The notes: generated from the sequence alone by a model not told the origin. A DNA stretch of 64,000 bases from Winogradskyella echinorum (GCF_014297365.1 NZ_JACOQD010000001.1:744001-808000); one strand, 5' to 3'; shown: positions 7,791-16,023, counted from the first letter of the stretch. Made by a program: numbers and translations.

Positions 7791-9749
7791 TTACTTTTTA
7801 AGTGTAAAATAAAATGTAGTCCCTACGTTGAGCTGACTTTCTAACCAAATTTGACCTTCGTGTAAATCGACAATTTTTTTAACGATCGATAGTCCTATTC
7901 CCGTGGAATCTTTACTTTTATTTAACGTATGGAATATTTTAAAAATTTTATCGTGAAACTGCTTATCAATACCAATTCCGTTATCTTGTATAGAGAATTT
8001 ATAATGACTTTTTAAATCTTCAAAATCTATTGTTATTATACCTTCTTCTTTATCAATAAACTTAACAGCATTACTAATTAAATTTTGAAATAGCTGCTGT
8101 AACTTAATGGCATCTCCTTTTAAGGTTGGCAACGGATGAATAGCATTTATATTAATATGCTCTGGAATATATAGAATGGTAATTACATCTGAGAGTATTT
8201 TATCTAAATCAACAGCTTCAGTTTCAATTTTTTCGGCTCCAACACTAGAATAGTCTAATACATCTGTAATTAGTTGTTCCATCTTTTCTAAAGTCGCTTC
8301 TATGAGTTCAAAATTCTTTAAACTCATTTCATCTAATTTCCCTTTATTATCTTCTTTTAGCCAACTTACTAAGGCATCTATACTTCGTAAAGGCGATTTT
8401 AAATCGTGAGAGACAATGTGCGCGTATTCTTGCAATTCATCATTACTCTTTTCTAATTTAATGAGTAATTTTTCTTTTTGAAGCTCTAACTCTTTAAGTT
8501 CTGTAATATCTAAATGAACGCCAATAGAACCAACAACATCTCCATTTAAATTAAAATTTGGAGCTCCACTAATTAGCCAATACCTTATATCTCCCTGTTT
8601 TGTTTTTACCTTTAGCTCGTAAGAATTAGACTCACCTCTCCTTCTTTTTTCATGTTCTTTGGCAATAATTTCTGAACCGTCTTCTATAGGATAAATTTCT
8701 CTAGATTTCTTACCTAATAATTCCTCTTCTTTATAACCAGACATTTCTGAGAAACTCTGATTAATCATTAATATTTCATCATCGTTATTAACCTCAACCA
8801 ATCCTAAATTCATATTAGCAATAATGCTAAAATATTTTTGCCTCTGTGCCTCTAATCTTTTACGATATGTACGTTTTAATGTTACATCTGTAAAAGTCCA
8901 AAGAAAACCTTTAGACTTATCTCCAATATTAATTGGCATATAATTGCGCTCTAATATGGTGCCATCTAACATTTCTAGTTCGTCGCCTATAACAGTTTCC
9001 TTCGCCTTATCAATGGATTGCATACGTTGTATAAAGCCTTCTGGATTTTTAAATAAAACTTTGTTTTTTTCTGAGGCAGTGGCACAATCCATACCATACA
9101 AATCCGATGGTTGTGCGTCTATCTTAAAAAGTTCACAGAATTTTGTATTGGTAAGAACAATATTTCTATTTTCATCTTCTAGAATAATACCGCTGTCGAG
9201 GTTTAAAACTAACGTCGCTAATCTACTTTCTGATTCTATTAGTTTTTCTGCAGATGCTCTTTCTTCTGTAATATCTCTAACAATACCTTGAGCTGCAACT
9301 GGTTTATTGTCTTTATCAAAAACAATACTTCCATTTACATGTACCCATTTAACTTCCTTTGATTTGGTATAAACTCTAGTTTCATAATCTTTAAAAAAGC
9401 CATGAGACAGTAAATTATTAAAACATTCTTCGGCATATTGAAAATCATCTTTATGTATTAATTTAGCAACATTAACACCTTCTTTATCAATATCATAACC
9501 AAACAACTTAGTGGCAGCTTCGTTAAATTTTAAAATCTTTCCATTAAGATCTATAACCACATAAGCGTCTACTATGTTTTCGAAGACGCCTTGTAATTCT
9601 GATGATTTTTCGTTTAATAAATTTTCAAGTTTTTGAGATGTGAAGTAGAGTTCCCTTGATTTTTCTTCTAGGATTTTTTCGGCTGCTTTCCGAGCGTTTT
9701 TCTCTCTATCTAGAGCCCGTTTTAATATCTCAACTTGGTTCTGATCCAT
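7791..9749 (-). CDS. Soluble PAS sensor histidine kinase, 652 aa
   Basis: A coiled coil (1-48), three PAS domains (about 50-165, 175-293, 303-422; the third ends VGSIGVHLDITELKE), a second coiled coil, HisKA with H448 in SHDLKSPLRSID, and HATPase_c (about 545-652; LFQNLISNAVKF, DNGIGI, GIGLSIVKKI). No membrane segment, so it is cytoplasmic. Its start overlaps the stop of the H-NOX gene by one base (TAATG). In other bacteria H-NOX proteins regulate the kinase encoded next to them, so this is the probable H-NOX partner. The PAS domains may sense an additional ligand. There is no receiver in the protein. Confidence 0.93.
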   Translation of the reverse strand: MDQNQVEILKRALDREKNARKAAEKILEEKSRELYFTSQKLENLLNEKSSELQGVFENIVDAYVVIDLNGKILKFNEAATKLFGYDIDKEGVNVAKLIHKDDFQYAEECFNNLLSHGFFKDYETRVYTKSKEVKWVHVNGSIVFDKDNKPVAAQGIVRDITEERASAEKLIESESRLATLVLNLDSGIILEDENRNIVLTNTKFCELFKIDAQPSDLYGMDCATASEKNKVLFKNPEGFIQRMQSIDKAKETVIGDELEMLDGTILERNYMPINIGDKSKGFLWTFTDVTLKRTYRKRLEAQRQKYFSIIANMNLGLVEVNNDDEILMINQSFSEMSGYKEEELLGKKSREIYPIEDGSEIIAKEHEKRRRGESNSYELKVKTKQGDIRYWLISGAPNFNLNGDVVGSIGVHLDITELKELELQKEKLLIKLEKSNDELQEYAHIVSHDLKSPLRSIDALVSWLKEDNKGKLDEMSLKNFELIEATLEKMEQLITDVLDYSSVGAEKIETEAVDLDKILSDVITILYIPEHININAIHPLPTLKGDAIKLQQLFQNLISNAVKFIDKEEGIITIDFEDLKSHYKFSIQDNGIGIDKQFHDKIFKIFHTLNKSKDSTGIGLSIVKKIVDLHEGQIWLESQLNVGTTFYFTLKK

Positions 9750-10288
9750 TAATTTTTATTAATCACAAACCTTACCTTGGTGCCGTCTTCTTTAATTTTT
9801 TCTAATTCTATGGTAGCTGTAGAGTTAAAATGTTCGAATGTTTTATTCATTAAACCAAGCCCAAAATGATGCATGGCTCTACTAGAAGTATAATCCATTA
9901 TAAGATACTTATCGGTTTTTTCAATTACCTCAAAAGTAGGTAATTCTGCGTCTGGGTATATTTTTCTAACTTCTACGTGAATATGATTTTCAATAGAAGA
10001 AATCATTTCTATCGGATCTTTATAAGTTGCTAAAAGACCTGGATAACTTTTTTCTATAACACCAAAAAAATGTTCTGCGTATACTAAAAGTAAATTATCA
10101 ATAGAAATACCCGTATTTTCACTTAAATGCTGAAGTAATTGTAACATTTCTGAAAAACTATAAGTGCCAACAGAAGTATAAACTCCTTCTGACTCTAACT
10201 CTGAACTCGAAATAATTTTATCTACCATTTCTAATCCAAACTTATCTTCTACTAACTCTAAAAACTCAGTAAATACAATACCTTTCAT
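9749..10288 (-). CDS. H-NOX haem nitric oxide/oxygen-binding sensor, 179 aa
   Basis: A full-length stand-alone H-NOX (HNOB) domain. It opens MKGIVFTEFLELVEDKFG. H104 in ENHIHVEV is in the position of the proximal haem ligand (H102 is the alternative), and the haem-propionate motif YxSxR is intact as Y133-S135-R137. Such proteins bind haem and sense NO, and in some lineages O2. The distal pocket cannot be read safely by eye, so NO selectivity is only the family default. The TAATG overlaps with the receiver gene upstream and the PAS kinase gene downstream tie it to a signalling operon. Haem would come from the cell's own pathway. hemD is in this window and hemW encodes a haem chaperone. Confidence 0.93.
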   Translation of the reverse strand: MKGIVFTEFLELVEDKFGLEMVDKIISSSELESEGVYTSVGTYSFSEMLQLLQHLSENTGISIDNLLLVYAEHFFGVIEKSYPGLLATYKDPIEMISSIENHIHVEVRKIYPDAELPTFEVIEKTDKYLIMDYTSSRAMHHFGLGLMNKTFEHFNSTATIELEKIKEDGTKVRFVINKN

Positions 10289-10698
10289 TATACTTTTATT
10301 AATTCGTTAATGCTCCAATATGCCAATAATTTTTCAATTTTGGTCATATAATCTTCATATTTTAGAGGTTTTAATACATAACCAGCTACACCAATTTTAT
10401 AACACTCCAATAAATCTTTTTGATTGTTAGAAGTTGTAAGTATAATCGTTGGAATATACTTTAAGGTCTCGTCATTTTTTAAAATTCCTAAGAATTCAAT
10501 ACCATTAATCTTTGGCATGTTTAAATCTAATAAAATAATATCAGGAAGCACATCTTTTTGTTCTAAAATTTTAAGTGCATCTTCCCCATTATTAGCTTCT
10601 ATAATTTTATGATTTAGTTGCAATGAAGATATGGTTCTATTTAGCTTCATTACCTCAATCATGTCGTCCTCTATTAATAATATGTTAAGGGTTTTCAT
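10288..10698 (-). CDS. Stand-alone response regulator receiver, 136 aa
   Basis: A single receiver domain of the CheY/Rcp1 type: acid residues E10/D11/D12, phospho-acceptor D58 in IILLDLNMP, and K in YVLKPL near residue 110. There is no output domain. It is the first gene of the operon and overlaps the H-NOX gene by one base. With two kinases that lack receivers and a free Hpt in the same operon, it fits the middle step of a phosphorelay (kinase to this receiver, to Hpt, to LytTR). It could instead be a phosphate sink or act on a protein target. Confidence 0.9.
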   Translation of the reverse strand: MKTLNILLIEDDMIEVMKLNRTISSLQLNHKIIEANNGEDALKILEQKDVLPDIILLDLNMPKINGIEFLGILKNDETLKYIPTIILTTSNNQKDLLECYKIGVAGYVLKPLKYEDYMTKIEKLLAYWSINELIKV

Positions 10699-10723
10699 TA
10701 ATAACTGGTTTACATTTAAGAAG

Positions 10724-10813
10724 CCAAATTAGTTGAATAAGAGCGCATCAATCTTTTAATTCGGTTAATTGTAATTTAGTGTCGACGGATGGCAGATAAG
10801 TGTCGACGAATGG
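10724..10813 (-). promoter_or_regulatory. Promoter and LytTR-type operator array of the H-NOX operon
   Basis: Two almost identical 14-mers, GTGTCGACGGATGG (10779-10792) and GTGTCGACGAATGG (10800-10813), start exactly 21 bp apart (13 of 14 bases equal). A third weak copy starts at 10758. A minus-strand TAATTTGG (10724-10731, one base short of TAnnTTTG) is 27, 48 and 69 bp from the three starts, and the first ATG is at 10698. Direct repeats two helical turns apart are the known form of LytTR sites, so autoregulation by the regulator at 4567 is the simplest reading. Confidence 0.65.
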
Positions 10814-10832
10814 TAAATGCTAAAATTATGAC

Positions 10833-11207
10833 TTAAGCAGCCAATTTTACACTATTATTTAGCTGGTTTGTAGTTTTTAATGTTGATAGCTGCGCTTCAA
10901 TTTTGATTTGTTCAAATTCTTGAAGAAACTCTATTGAAAAGTTTTTAAGTGTTTTTTCTTCTAAATACATTTCAAACTCAGAAATAAACTCTAATTGCTT
11001 TAAGTTTTTCTGTAAAAGCATTTGCTTATTATCAACAATACTATTTGCTTTTTTTATTGAATTTTTAGCATCTGTTACTGATAAGTGAGAATTTTTAGTC
11101 TTAGTATTTTTACTTGCATCTGTAGTATTTATAAAACTATTTCTATAGTAAAAGTAAACTGCTACATGGCCTAGAAAAAATATTATGTAAATAAATAATG
11201 TGTTCAT
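10833..11207 (-). CDS. Small membrane-anchored coiled-coil protein, 124 aa
   Basis: No family recognised. Residues 3-20 form one hydrophobic N-terminal segment (FIYIIFFLGHVAVYFYY), followed by a Thr/Ser/Lys linker and a helical, probably coiled-coil region (about 45-105), ending hydrophobic (VKLAA). It should sit in the inner membrane with a soluble helical tail. It is transcribed in the same direction as, and just upstream of, the H-NOX operon, from its own promoter with the same kind of operator array. It is therefore probably a target of the LytTR regulator. Some read-through into the operon is possible, as I see no strong terminator between them. Confidence 0.7.
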   Translation of the reverse strand: MNTLFIYIIFFLGHVAVYFYYRNSFINTTDASKNTKTKNSHLSVTDAKNSIKKANSIVDNKQMLLQKNLKQLEFISEFEMYLEEKTLKNFSIEFLQEFEQIKIEAQLSTLKTTNQLNNSVKLAA

Positions 11208-11237
11208 CGTCTTGAGGTTAAATGATTAATTACACCA

Positions 11238-11328
11238 CAAAACTACAGGTTACATTAAGTGAAAAAAGCTCTTTTTCGATGAGTAAACGTTTTGAGACGA
11301 CGATTAGAGTAAAAGTTTCTTTAACTAG
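11238..11328 (-). promoter_or_regulatory. Promoter with LytTR-type operator array (small membrane protein gene)
   Basis: The minus-strand -7 box is TAGTTTTG (11238-11245), 30 bp before the ATG at 11207. Operator-like copies start at 11273 (8 of 14 bases match the best site), 11294 (GAGACGACGATTAG, 10 of 14) and 11315 (7 of 14), spaced by 21 bp and lying 28, 49 and 70 bp from the -7 box. The copies are weaker than at the H-NOX operon, but the spacing is the same. Confidence 0.45.
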
Positions 11329-11342
11329 AATTTCCGTTAATC

Positions 11343-11702
11343 TTAAATACTATCTCTCAGCTTTTTAGGCAATCCTTTAACAACCATAGCATAAGAATGG
11401 TCAATTAAATCTGTTATTAACTTTGGAGATAATTCGCCTGTATGAATGTAAACACTATTCCATTGTTGCTTATGCATATGGTAGCCTGGTTTTATACTAT
11501 CGTACGCTGCTCTTAGCTCTTGTGCGTATTCAGGATCACATTTTAGATTAATAAAGGCTTCCCCATTTTCCCATCGTTTTAAAGAGGCTAAAGCAAACAT
11601 TTTGTTACAAACTTTAAAAACTAAGGTATCGTTATCAAAAGGAAAGTGTTCGGTCACTTCCTTTTTAGCCATGCAATAGTTTCTGTAGTCTTCTATGTTC
11701 AT
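11343..11702 (-). CDS. MmcQ/YjbR-family protein, 119 aa
   Basis: A YjbR (CyaY-like fold) protein: MNIEDYRNYCMAKKEVTEHFPF, then LVFKVCNKMFALA, INLKCDPEYA, and MHKQQWNSVYI near the end, typical order and length for the family. I start it at the ATG complement of 11700-11702 because this gives the normal N-terminus and an ATGA overlap with the DUF4230 gene. A longer frame to 11759 exists but adds an atypical basic leader. The family is annotated as DNA-binding, but its role is not established. Confidence 0.85.
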   Translation of the reverse strand: MNIEDYRNYCMAKKEVTEHFPFDNDTLVFKVCNKMFALASLKRWENGEAFINLKCDPEYAQELRAAYDSIKPGYHMHKQQWNSVYIHTGELSPKLITDLIDHSYAMVVKGLPKKLRDSI

Positions 11703-12307
11703 TTTAAAAGCTTCTTTTCTTCTCCTTCTATTTTTAAGGCTGAATAGTCCAATTTCCAACCAATAGTTTGTACTAAGTTTTCTATGAGCTGAATAGCCTC
11801 TAAAGCTTCTACTTTAGCTACATTATACAAGCCACTTTCTGGAATTTTATCCATAATATGTTCTTTTGCTTTAGTATGCAATTCGGTTAAATCTGAAGCT
11901 TCAAACTTATTAAACATACCATCGGACTTATCGTAATAATTAATGTCGCTTTCTATAGACAATACTTCTGGCTGAGGAAAATGGGATAAAACAACTGTTT
12001 TGCTTTTAGAATTAGAGTTCATTTGTATTTTACTCAAATCAAATCCAACATGGGCTTTTGCATTAATAACCACTAATGCTTTTTTCTTACTAGAAATTAG
12101 TTTTAAGAATTTTTCTTTAACGTCTTCGTAATGATAAATTTCAGCAAAATCCCCTTCTACTGTTATAAACTTACAAACGCGCTTTATTTTATCTAACAGA
12201 ATAATAGATTGTGCATTTGTAATTTGTTTTGTTTTCCATTGTTTATATATGGTAACCAAACCTAAGGTTACTAAAATGCTTATTATAATTATAAAAAAAG
12301 TCTCCAT
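11699..12307 (-). CDS. DUF4230 membrane-anchored protein, 202 aa
   Basis: Residues 3-21 form one N-terminal transmembrane segment, followed by a soluble domain matching DUF4230 (ILLDKIKRVCKFITVEGDFAEIY, KALVVINAKAHVGFDLSKI, LSHFPQPEVLSIESD). The domain begins with a conserved segment that resembles SPFH-like or lipid-binding folds. Function is unknown. It overlaps the YjbR gene by 4 bp and follows the cyclase gene by 47 bp, with an imperfect hairpin in between. Confidence 0.82.
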   Translation of the reverse strand: METFFIIIISILVTLGLVTIYKQWKTKQITNAQSIILLDKIKRVCKFITVEGDFAEIYHYEDVKEKFLKLISSKKKALVVINAKAHVGFDLSKIQMNSNSKSKTVVLSHFPQPEVLSIESDINYYDKSDGMFNKFEASDLTELHTKAKEHIMDKIPESGLYNVAKVEALEAIQLIENLVQTIGWKLDYSALKIEGEEKKLLK

Positions 12308-12319
12308 ATGTCTTTATCT

Positions 12320-12350
12320 ATGTGACACCAGATGGTCTTACTAGTCACAT
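12320..12350. repeat. Branched inverted repeat between cyclase and DUF4230 genes
   Basis: ATGTGAC (12320-12326) pairs with GTCACAT (12344-12350), enclosing a small hairpin ACCA-GA-TGGT (12327-12336). There is no T-run, so it is probably an RNA processing or attenuation structure rather than a simple terminator. Confidence 0.4.
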
Positions 12351-12354
12351 GGTA

Positions 12355-13104
12355 TTATTCTATTACTTTATATAAAATTGGTTTACTAGGTGAAGCATCG
12401 TTTTCAAACGGTGCTATTTGTAGATTAAGCATATAACAACCATCATCAATTTTATTAGACACATAAATAAACTCCGTAATGGTAGCGTCTAATCTCAAAT
12501 TCCCTTTGGTGTTCCAAAAGGCATTGTGTGCTAAAAGTTCTCCACCATCTTGCTCTTTATCTACGCTTGGCAAATCTATAAGCAAGTGCTTAACACCTTT
12601 TGTCCTGAGGTAAATAGCAGCATCTTCCATTAAATATGTTGGATTTGTATTAGAATATTGACGCGACTTTTTTTCTTTGGTATTTGGTAACGTTCTTATG
12701 ATAACAGCATCACGCTTTTTATTACCTAAAGCAAATTGCAGTTGTTTTTTAGAAATCACATAATCATCACCCAATTTTTCTGGCGCAACAGTAACAACTT
12801 CTGCTAAGAAGAAAAACTGTTTTAAATGTTTATTTATTGAATATACTTTTTCAGTAATATGACCAACCGTTTCAGTATGTGTAATATGAGAATGCGGATT
12901 AAAGGTAATTGTATTAAAATTTACAACTGCACCATCTGCCACACTAATAGTCTCACCATCTATAACCTCTGGAGCTATTTTTGGAGGTCCAATATACCAT
13001 GCATTAACATTAGGAGCATTCCCTTTTAATGGTATGGAAATATCAAGAGGTTGCGATAAATCTATTTTTAATTTTCTAGAATTGTATTGTATTGTTGTGA
13101 TCAA
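12355..13104 (-). CDS. Cyclase-family (kynurenine formamidase-like) metal hydrolase, 249 aa
   Basis: A cyclase/arylformamidase fold: PLDISIPLKG near the start, the metal-binding stretch NPHSHITHTETVGH (about residues 72-85) in place of the usual HxGTHxDxxxH, and LLIDLPSVDKEQDGG with LAHNAFW in the second half. The first motif is clearly divergent, so the substrate may differ from formylkynurenine. It overlaps the HemW gene by 4 bp and lies in the LRR-hemW-cyclase transcription unit. Confidence 0.8.
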   Translation of the reverse strand: MITTIQYNSRKLKIDLSQPLDISIPLKGNAPNVNAWYIGPPKIAPEVIDGETISVADGAVVNFNTITFNPHSHITHTETVGHITEKVYSINKHLKQFFFLAEVVTVAPEKLGDDYVISKKQLQFALGNKKRDAVIIRTLPNTKEKKSRQYSNTNPTYLMEDAAIYLRTKGVKHLLIDLPSVDKEQDGGELLAHNAFWNTKGNLRLDATITEFIYVSNKIDDGCYMLNLQIAPFENDASPSKPILYKVIE

Positions 13105-14234
13105 GATAAATTAAGTTTAAACAGTTCAGAAGCAATACCATCACATAAAAATTGTCCCTTTTTTGTGACGCGTAAATGCTCACCTTCAATATACAATAAT
13201 TGTTGATTTATAAAAATTTCTGATTGTTCAATTAGGTAATTTTTAAAAGTTACACCAAAGTCTTTATCTACTTTTGAGAAGGAAACTCCCCAAATGGTTC
13301 GCAAACCTGTCATCACATATTCGTTGTATTGGTCAGTTTTAGTTAAAGTTTCAATTTCTATTGGCAATTTGTTTTGATGAATCGCTTCGATGTATTTTGA
13401 ATTGTTTCTCACATTCCAGCCACGTTGTTTTCCATTAAAAGAATGTGCAGATGGACCAATACCTACATAAGATTTTCCTTTCCAATAGGCTGAATTATTT
13501 TTGCTAAAAAAACCGTCTTTCCCAAAGTTAGACAACTCGTAATGTATAAATCCGGAAGCTTCTAACTTATCTTTTAATAAATGAAATTGCTCATGGGCTT
13601 GCTCATCATCTACATTATCAATAATACCTTTTTTTATAAAGGAAGCTAAGGCGGTTTTTGGCTCAACCGTTAAGGCATAACTCGAAATATGTGGCACATT
13701 AAAACTTAGAGCGGTTTCAATATTTTGTAACCATTGCTCATTGGTTGCACCTGGAATGCCGTAAATTAGATCTAGTGAGATATTATCAAAGTGTTTTGTA
13801 ACTTCTTCTAAACACGCTTTAGCTTCTTGTGCATTATGTGCACGATTCATGAGTTTTAAATCTCCTTCGAAGAAGGATTGAACACCTATACTTAGTCTGT
13901 TTATTGGTGTAGTCGTTAAGTCGTGGATTCGTTTAGGCGATAGGTCATCTGGGTTGGCTTCAAGTGTGATTTCCGGATGGCTAGAGACCTTATAATTTTT
14001 ATAAACCGAATCAATCAAAAACTGTAATTCGTCATTTGTCAATAAACTTGGAGTTCCACCACCAAAATAAATGGTCTCAACGGTTGTGTTTTTGAATTCG
14101 TCTTTTCTAAGTTCTATTTCTTTAGTTAAGGCATTTATAAGTTCATCTTTCTTTTTTAATGACGTTGAAAAATGAAAATCGCAGTAATGGCATGCTTGCT
14201 TGCAGAATGGTATGTGGATGTAGATGCCGGACAT
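13101..14234 (-). CDS. hemW: Radical SAM haem chaperone HemW, 377 aa
   Basis: Starts MSGIYIHIPFCKQACHYCDFHF, with the radical-SAM cysteine motif CxxxCxxC shortly after the start. It continues ETIYFGGGTPSLL, RLSIGVQSF and SLDLIYGIPG, with the HemN_C domain in the last third. HemW binds haem and delivers it to membrane targets such as respiratory proteins. The older name oxygen-independent coproporphyrinogen oxidase is not correct for this short form. The start codon directly follows the stop of the LRR gene, and the end overlaps the cyclase gene by 4 bp. Confidence 0.93.
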   Translation of the reverse strand: MSGIYIHIPFCKQACHYCDFHFSTSLKKKDELINALTKEIELRKDEFKNTTVETIYFGGGTPSLLTNDELQFLIDSVYKNYKVSSHPEITLEANPDDLSPKRIHDLTTTPINRLSIGVQSFFEGDLKLMNRAHNAQEAKACLEEVTKHFDNISLDLIYGIPGATNEQWLQNIETALSFNVPHISSYALTVEPKTALASFIKKGIIDNVDDEQAHEQFHLLKDKLEASGFIHYELSNFGKDGFFSKNNSAYWKGKSYVGIGPSAHSFNGKQRGWNVRNNSKYIEAIHQNKLPIEIETLTKTDQYNEYVMTGLRTIWGVSFSKVDKDFGVTFKNYLIEQSEIFINQQLLYIEGEHLRVTKKGQFLCDGIASELFKLNLS

Positions 14235-15959
14235 TTAGTTTTTTCGTTTTGGTCCTCTCACTAATTTTCGAGTGTCATGTCGTATAACTCTCAATTCTTG
14301 ATTGACAGCTTTAATGGCTTCAATATTAGCATCTGAAATAATTTGGTGATCAACCAGTAAATGGGTTAAATTAGGTAAATTCCCTATTTCTTTAGGTATT
14401 TCAGAGAATACATTGTTATGTAACCATAATGTTTGCAAACTGTCCAACTCTAACACTTCATTAGGAAAAGTATTTAACCTATTATATGACAAGCCACAAA
14501 AATTCAAATTACTTAATTCAGAAAAAGATGCTGGCAGCTTTTTGATATCATTACTACCAAGTGATAAATGTTCTAAGGTTAATAATTGCCCAATATCAAA
14601 TGGAAGTTTGGTGATTTTGTTAGCTCCTAAATTCACATATTTTAAATTAACCAAACCTCCTATTTGAGATGGCAAATTTCTTAGTGTGCCAGCGTTACCA
14701 ACAATATTTATTAATTGATTACAATTAGCTAATTCATCTGGCAAACCTCTTAATCCATTTGGTGAAATATCAAGCATCTGCAAGCATCTTAAGTCACCTA
14801 TTGATGACGGCAATTCTCTTAGTTTTCCATTTGCCCCAAGGTTTAAATACTTTAGATTAGTTAGCTCACCTATATTTTCATTTAGAGTCCTAAAATCATT
14901 AAAGGTTAAGCTTAACATTTGAAGATTAGTAAGCTTATTAATATTATCTGGTAAAGCTCTTAAATAGCATCTATCTAACTCCAAAATAATTAAGTTAGGT
15001 AACTTCGCTAAATCATCAAACAGTTTTTCTCTATCCGAAAATCTATTACTTGATAGATTTAAATATTGAAGATTTTTAAATTGAAACAGCTGTTCTGGTA
15101 ATACCTTTATTTCAGTATTACTAAGATTTAAAGCATAGATTTCATCCTTTTTAATTAAAAGAGAATCTAAATTTGTTTGTTTGTTAAGATAAAAAAACTG
15201 ACTCAGCAAGCCAGATCTGTGATACCCTTCTCCTTGATAAATATCTAAATCTGGACAATAACTATTTATAGCTTCATAAATATCTGCAAATTTAGATTCA
15301 GGGACTACAAATGCGTTATAATCCTCAAACTTTAGCTCTTCTTTTTCAATACGTTTCATCAGCTCATGATCAGTTTCAAAACCTCGGTCTTGCATTGCTG
15401 CTAGCTCCCATAGTGCACTTTCGGTATTACCTCCAAAATACTTGGACAACACCCAATAATAATAGATGTTTTTCAGTTCTTCCTTAAGCCCAGGAAAATA
15501 GAGTCTTTCCATGTAAGCCCTCTCAGCCAGAACAAACTTTTTGGCAGAAAAAGCAACATTGGCTTTCCAAGTTAATAAAAAAGCATTCTTTCCTTTTTTT
15601 TCAATTAACCTGTTTATTTCAGCTAATGCTTCAATATGGTTACGTTGTAAAAAGTTAGATTGAAATCGAAATACCCTTATGGCATCATCACCTGGGTATT
15701 GATCTAAATAAATATCTAAATCCTTTACTATTTGCACATTATCTCTTTGAGGAAGGTGCGAAATGATTATAGCTCTTAACAAGTAATTTCCAATACTATC
15801 TGGTTGTCGTTCTATAACCTCATCTATCAAAGTTCTTGAACTAGACCAATCTTCTTTTGTATAGGCTTCATCAAACTTTTTGTTAAGTTCTTCATCACTT
15901 AAAAATTTTGAGCAAGAAGAAAATGCCAAACACAAAAAAAGGAACTTGATAAATTTCAT
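14235..15959 (-). CDS. Leucine-rich-repeat lipoprotein with TPR-like N-terminal half, 574 aa
   Basis: Lipoprotein signal MKFIKFLFLCLAFSSC, with the lipidated cysteine at residue 16. Residues 20-225 are helical and TPR-like (EDWSSSRTLIDEVIERQP, LTWKANVAFSAKKFVLAERAY). From about 270 to 555 there are roughly twelve 23-residue leucine-rich repeats of the type LKYLNLGxNxIxxLPxxI. It is presumably a periplasmic or surface protein-binding scaffold. It is the first gene of the unit that continues into hemW without a gap. The partner is unknown. Confidence 0.82.
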   Translation of the reverse strand: MKFIKFLFLCLAFSSCSKFLSDEELNKKFDEAYTKEDWSSSRTLIDEVIERQPDSIGNYLLRAIIISHLPQRDNVQIVKDLDIYLDQYPGDDAIRVFRFQSNFLQRNHIEALAEINRLIEKKGKNAFLLTWKANVAFSAKKFVLAERAYMERLYFPGLKEELKNIYYYWVLSKYFGGNTESALWELAAMQDRGFETDHELMKRIEKEELKFEDYNAFVVPESKFADIYEAINSYCPDLDIYQGEGYHRSGLLSQFFYLNKQTNLDSLLIKKDEIYALNLSNTEIKVLPEQLFQFKNLQYLNLSSNRFSDREKLFDDLAKLPNLIILELDRCYLRALPDNINKLTNLQMLSLTFNDFRTLNENIGELTNLKYLNLGANGKLRELPSSIGDLRCLQMLDISPNGLRGLPDELANCNQLINIVGNAGTLRNLPSQIGGLVNLKYVNLGANKITKLPFDIGQLLTLEHLSLGSNDIKKLPASFSELSNLNFCGLSYNRLNTFPNEVLELDSLQTLWLHNNVFSEIPKEIGNLPNLTHLLVDHQIISDANIEAIKAVNQELRVIRHDTRKLVRGPKRKN

Positions 15960-15970
15960 AATTAAATAGA

Positions 15971-15987
15971 TTCCTGCCTACGCAGGA
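15971..15987. repeat. Dispersed flavobacterial inverted repeat
   Basis: TTCCTGC-CTA-CGCAGGAA followed by TGACAAA. The same GGAATGACAAA end is found at 43205-43215. It lies in the 64-bp gap between the LRR gene and ruvC. Confidence 0.7.
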
Positions 15988-16023
15988 ATGACAAATCAAT
16001 GATTAAACAAATAAACCATAAAA

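Noticed and set aside
10779..10813. Short direct repeats that could be read as a CRISPR-like array
   Set aside because: Only two strong 14-bp copies with 7-bp spacers and no cas genes. The 21-bp spacing and the promoter position fit a transcription factor site.
11703..11759. Longer N-terminus for the YjbR-like protein
   Set aside because: It adds a basic non-family leader inside the DUF4230 gene. The ATG at 11702 gives an ATGA overlap and the normal family start.
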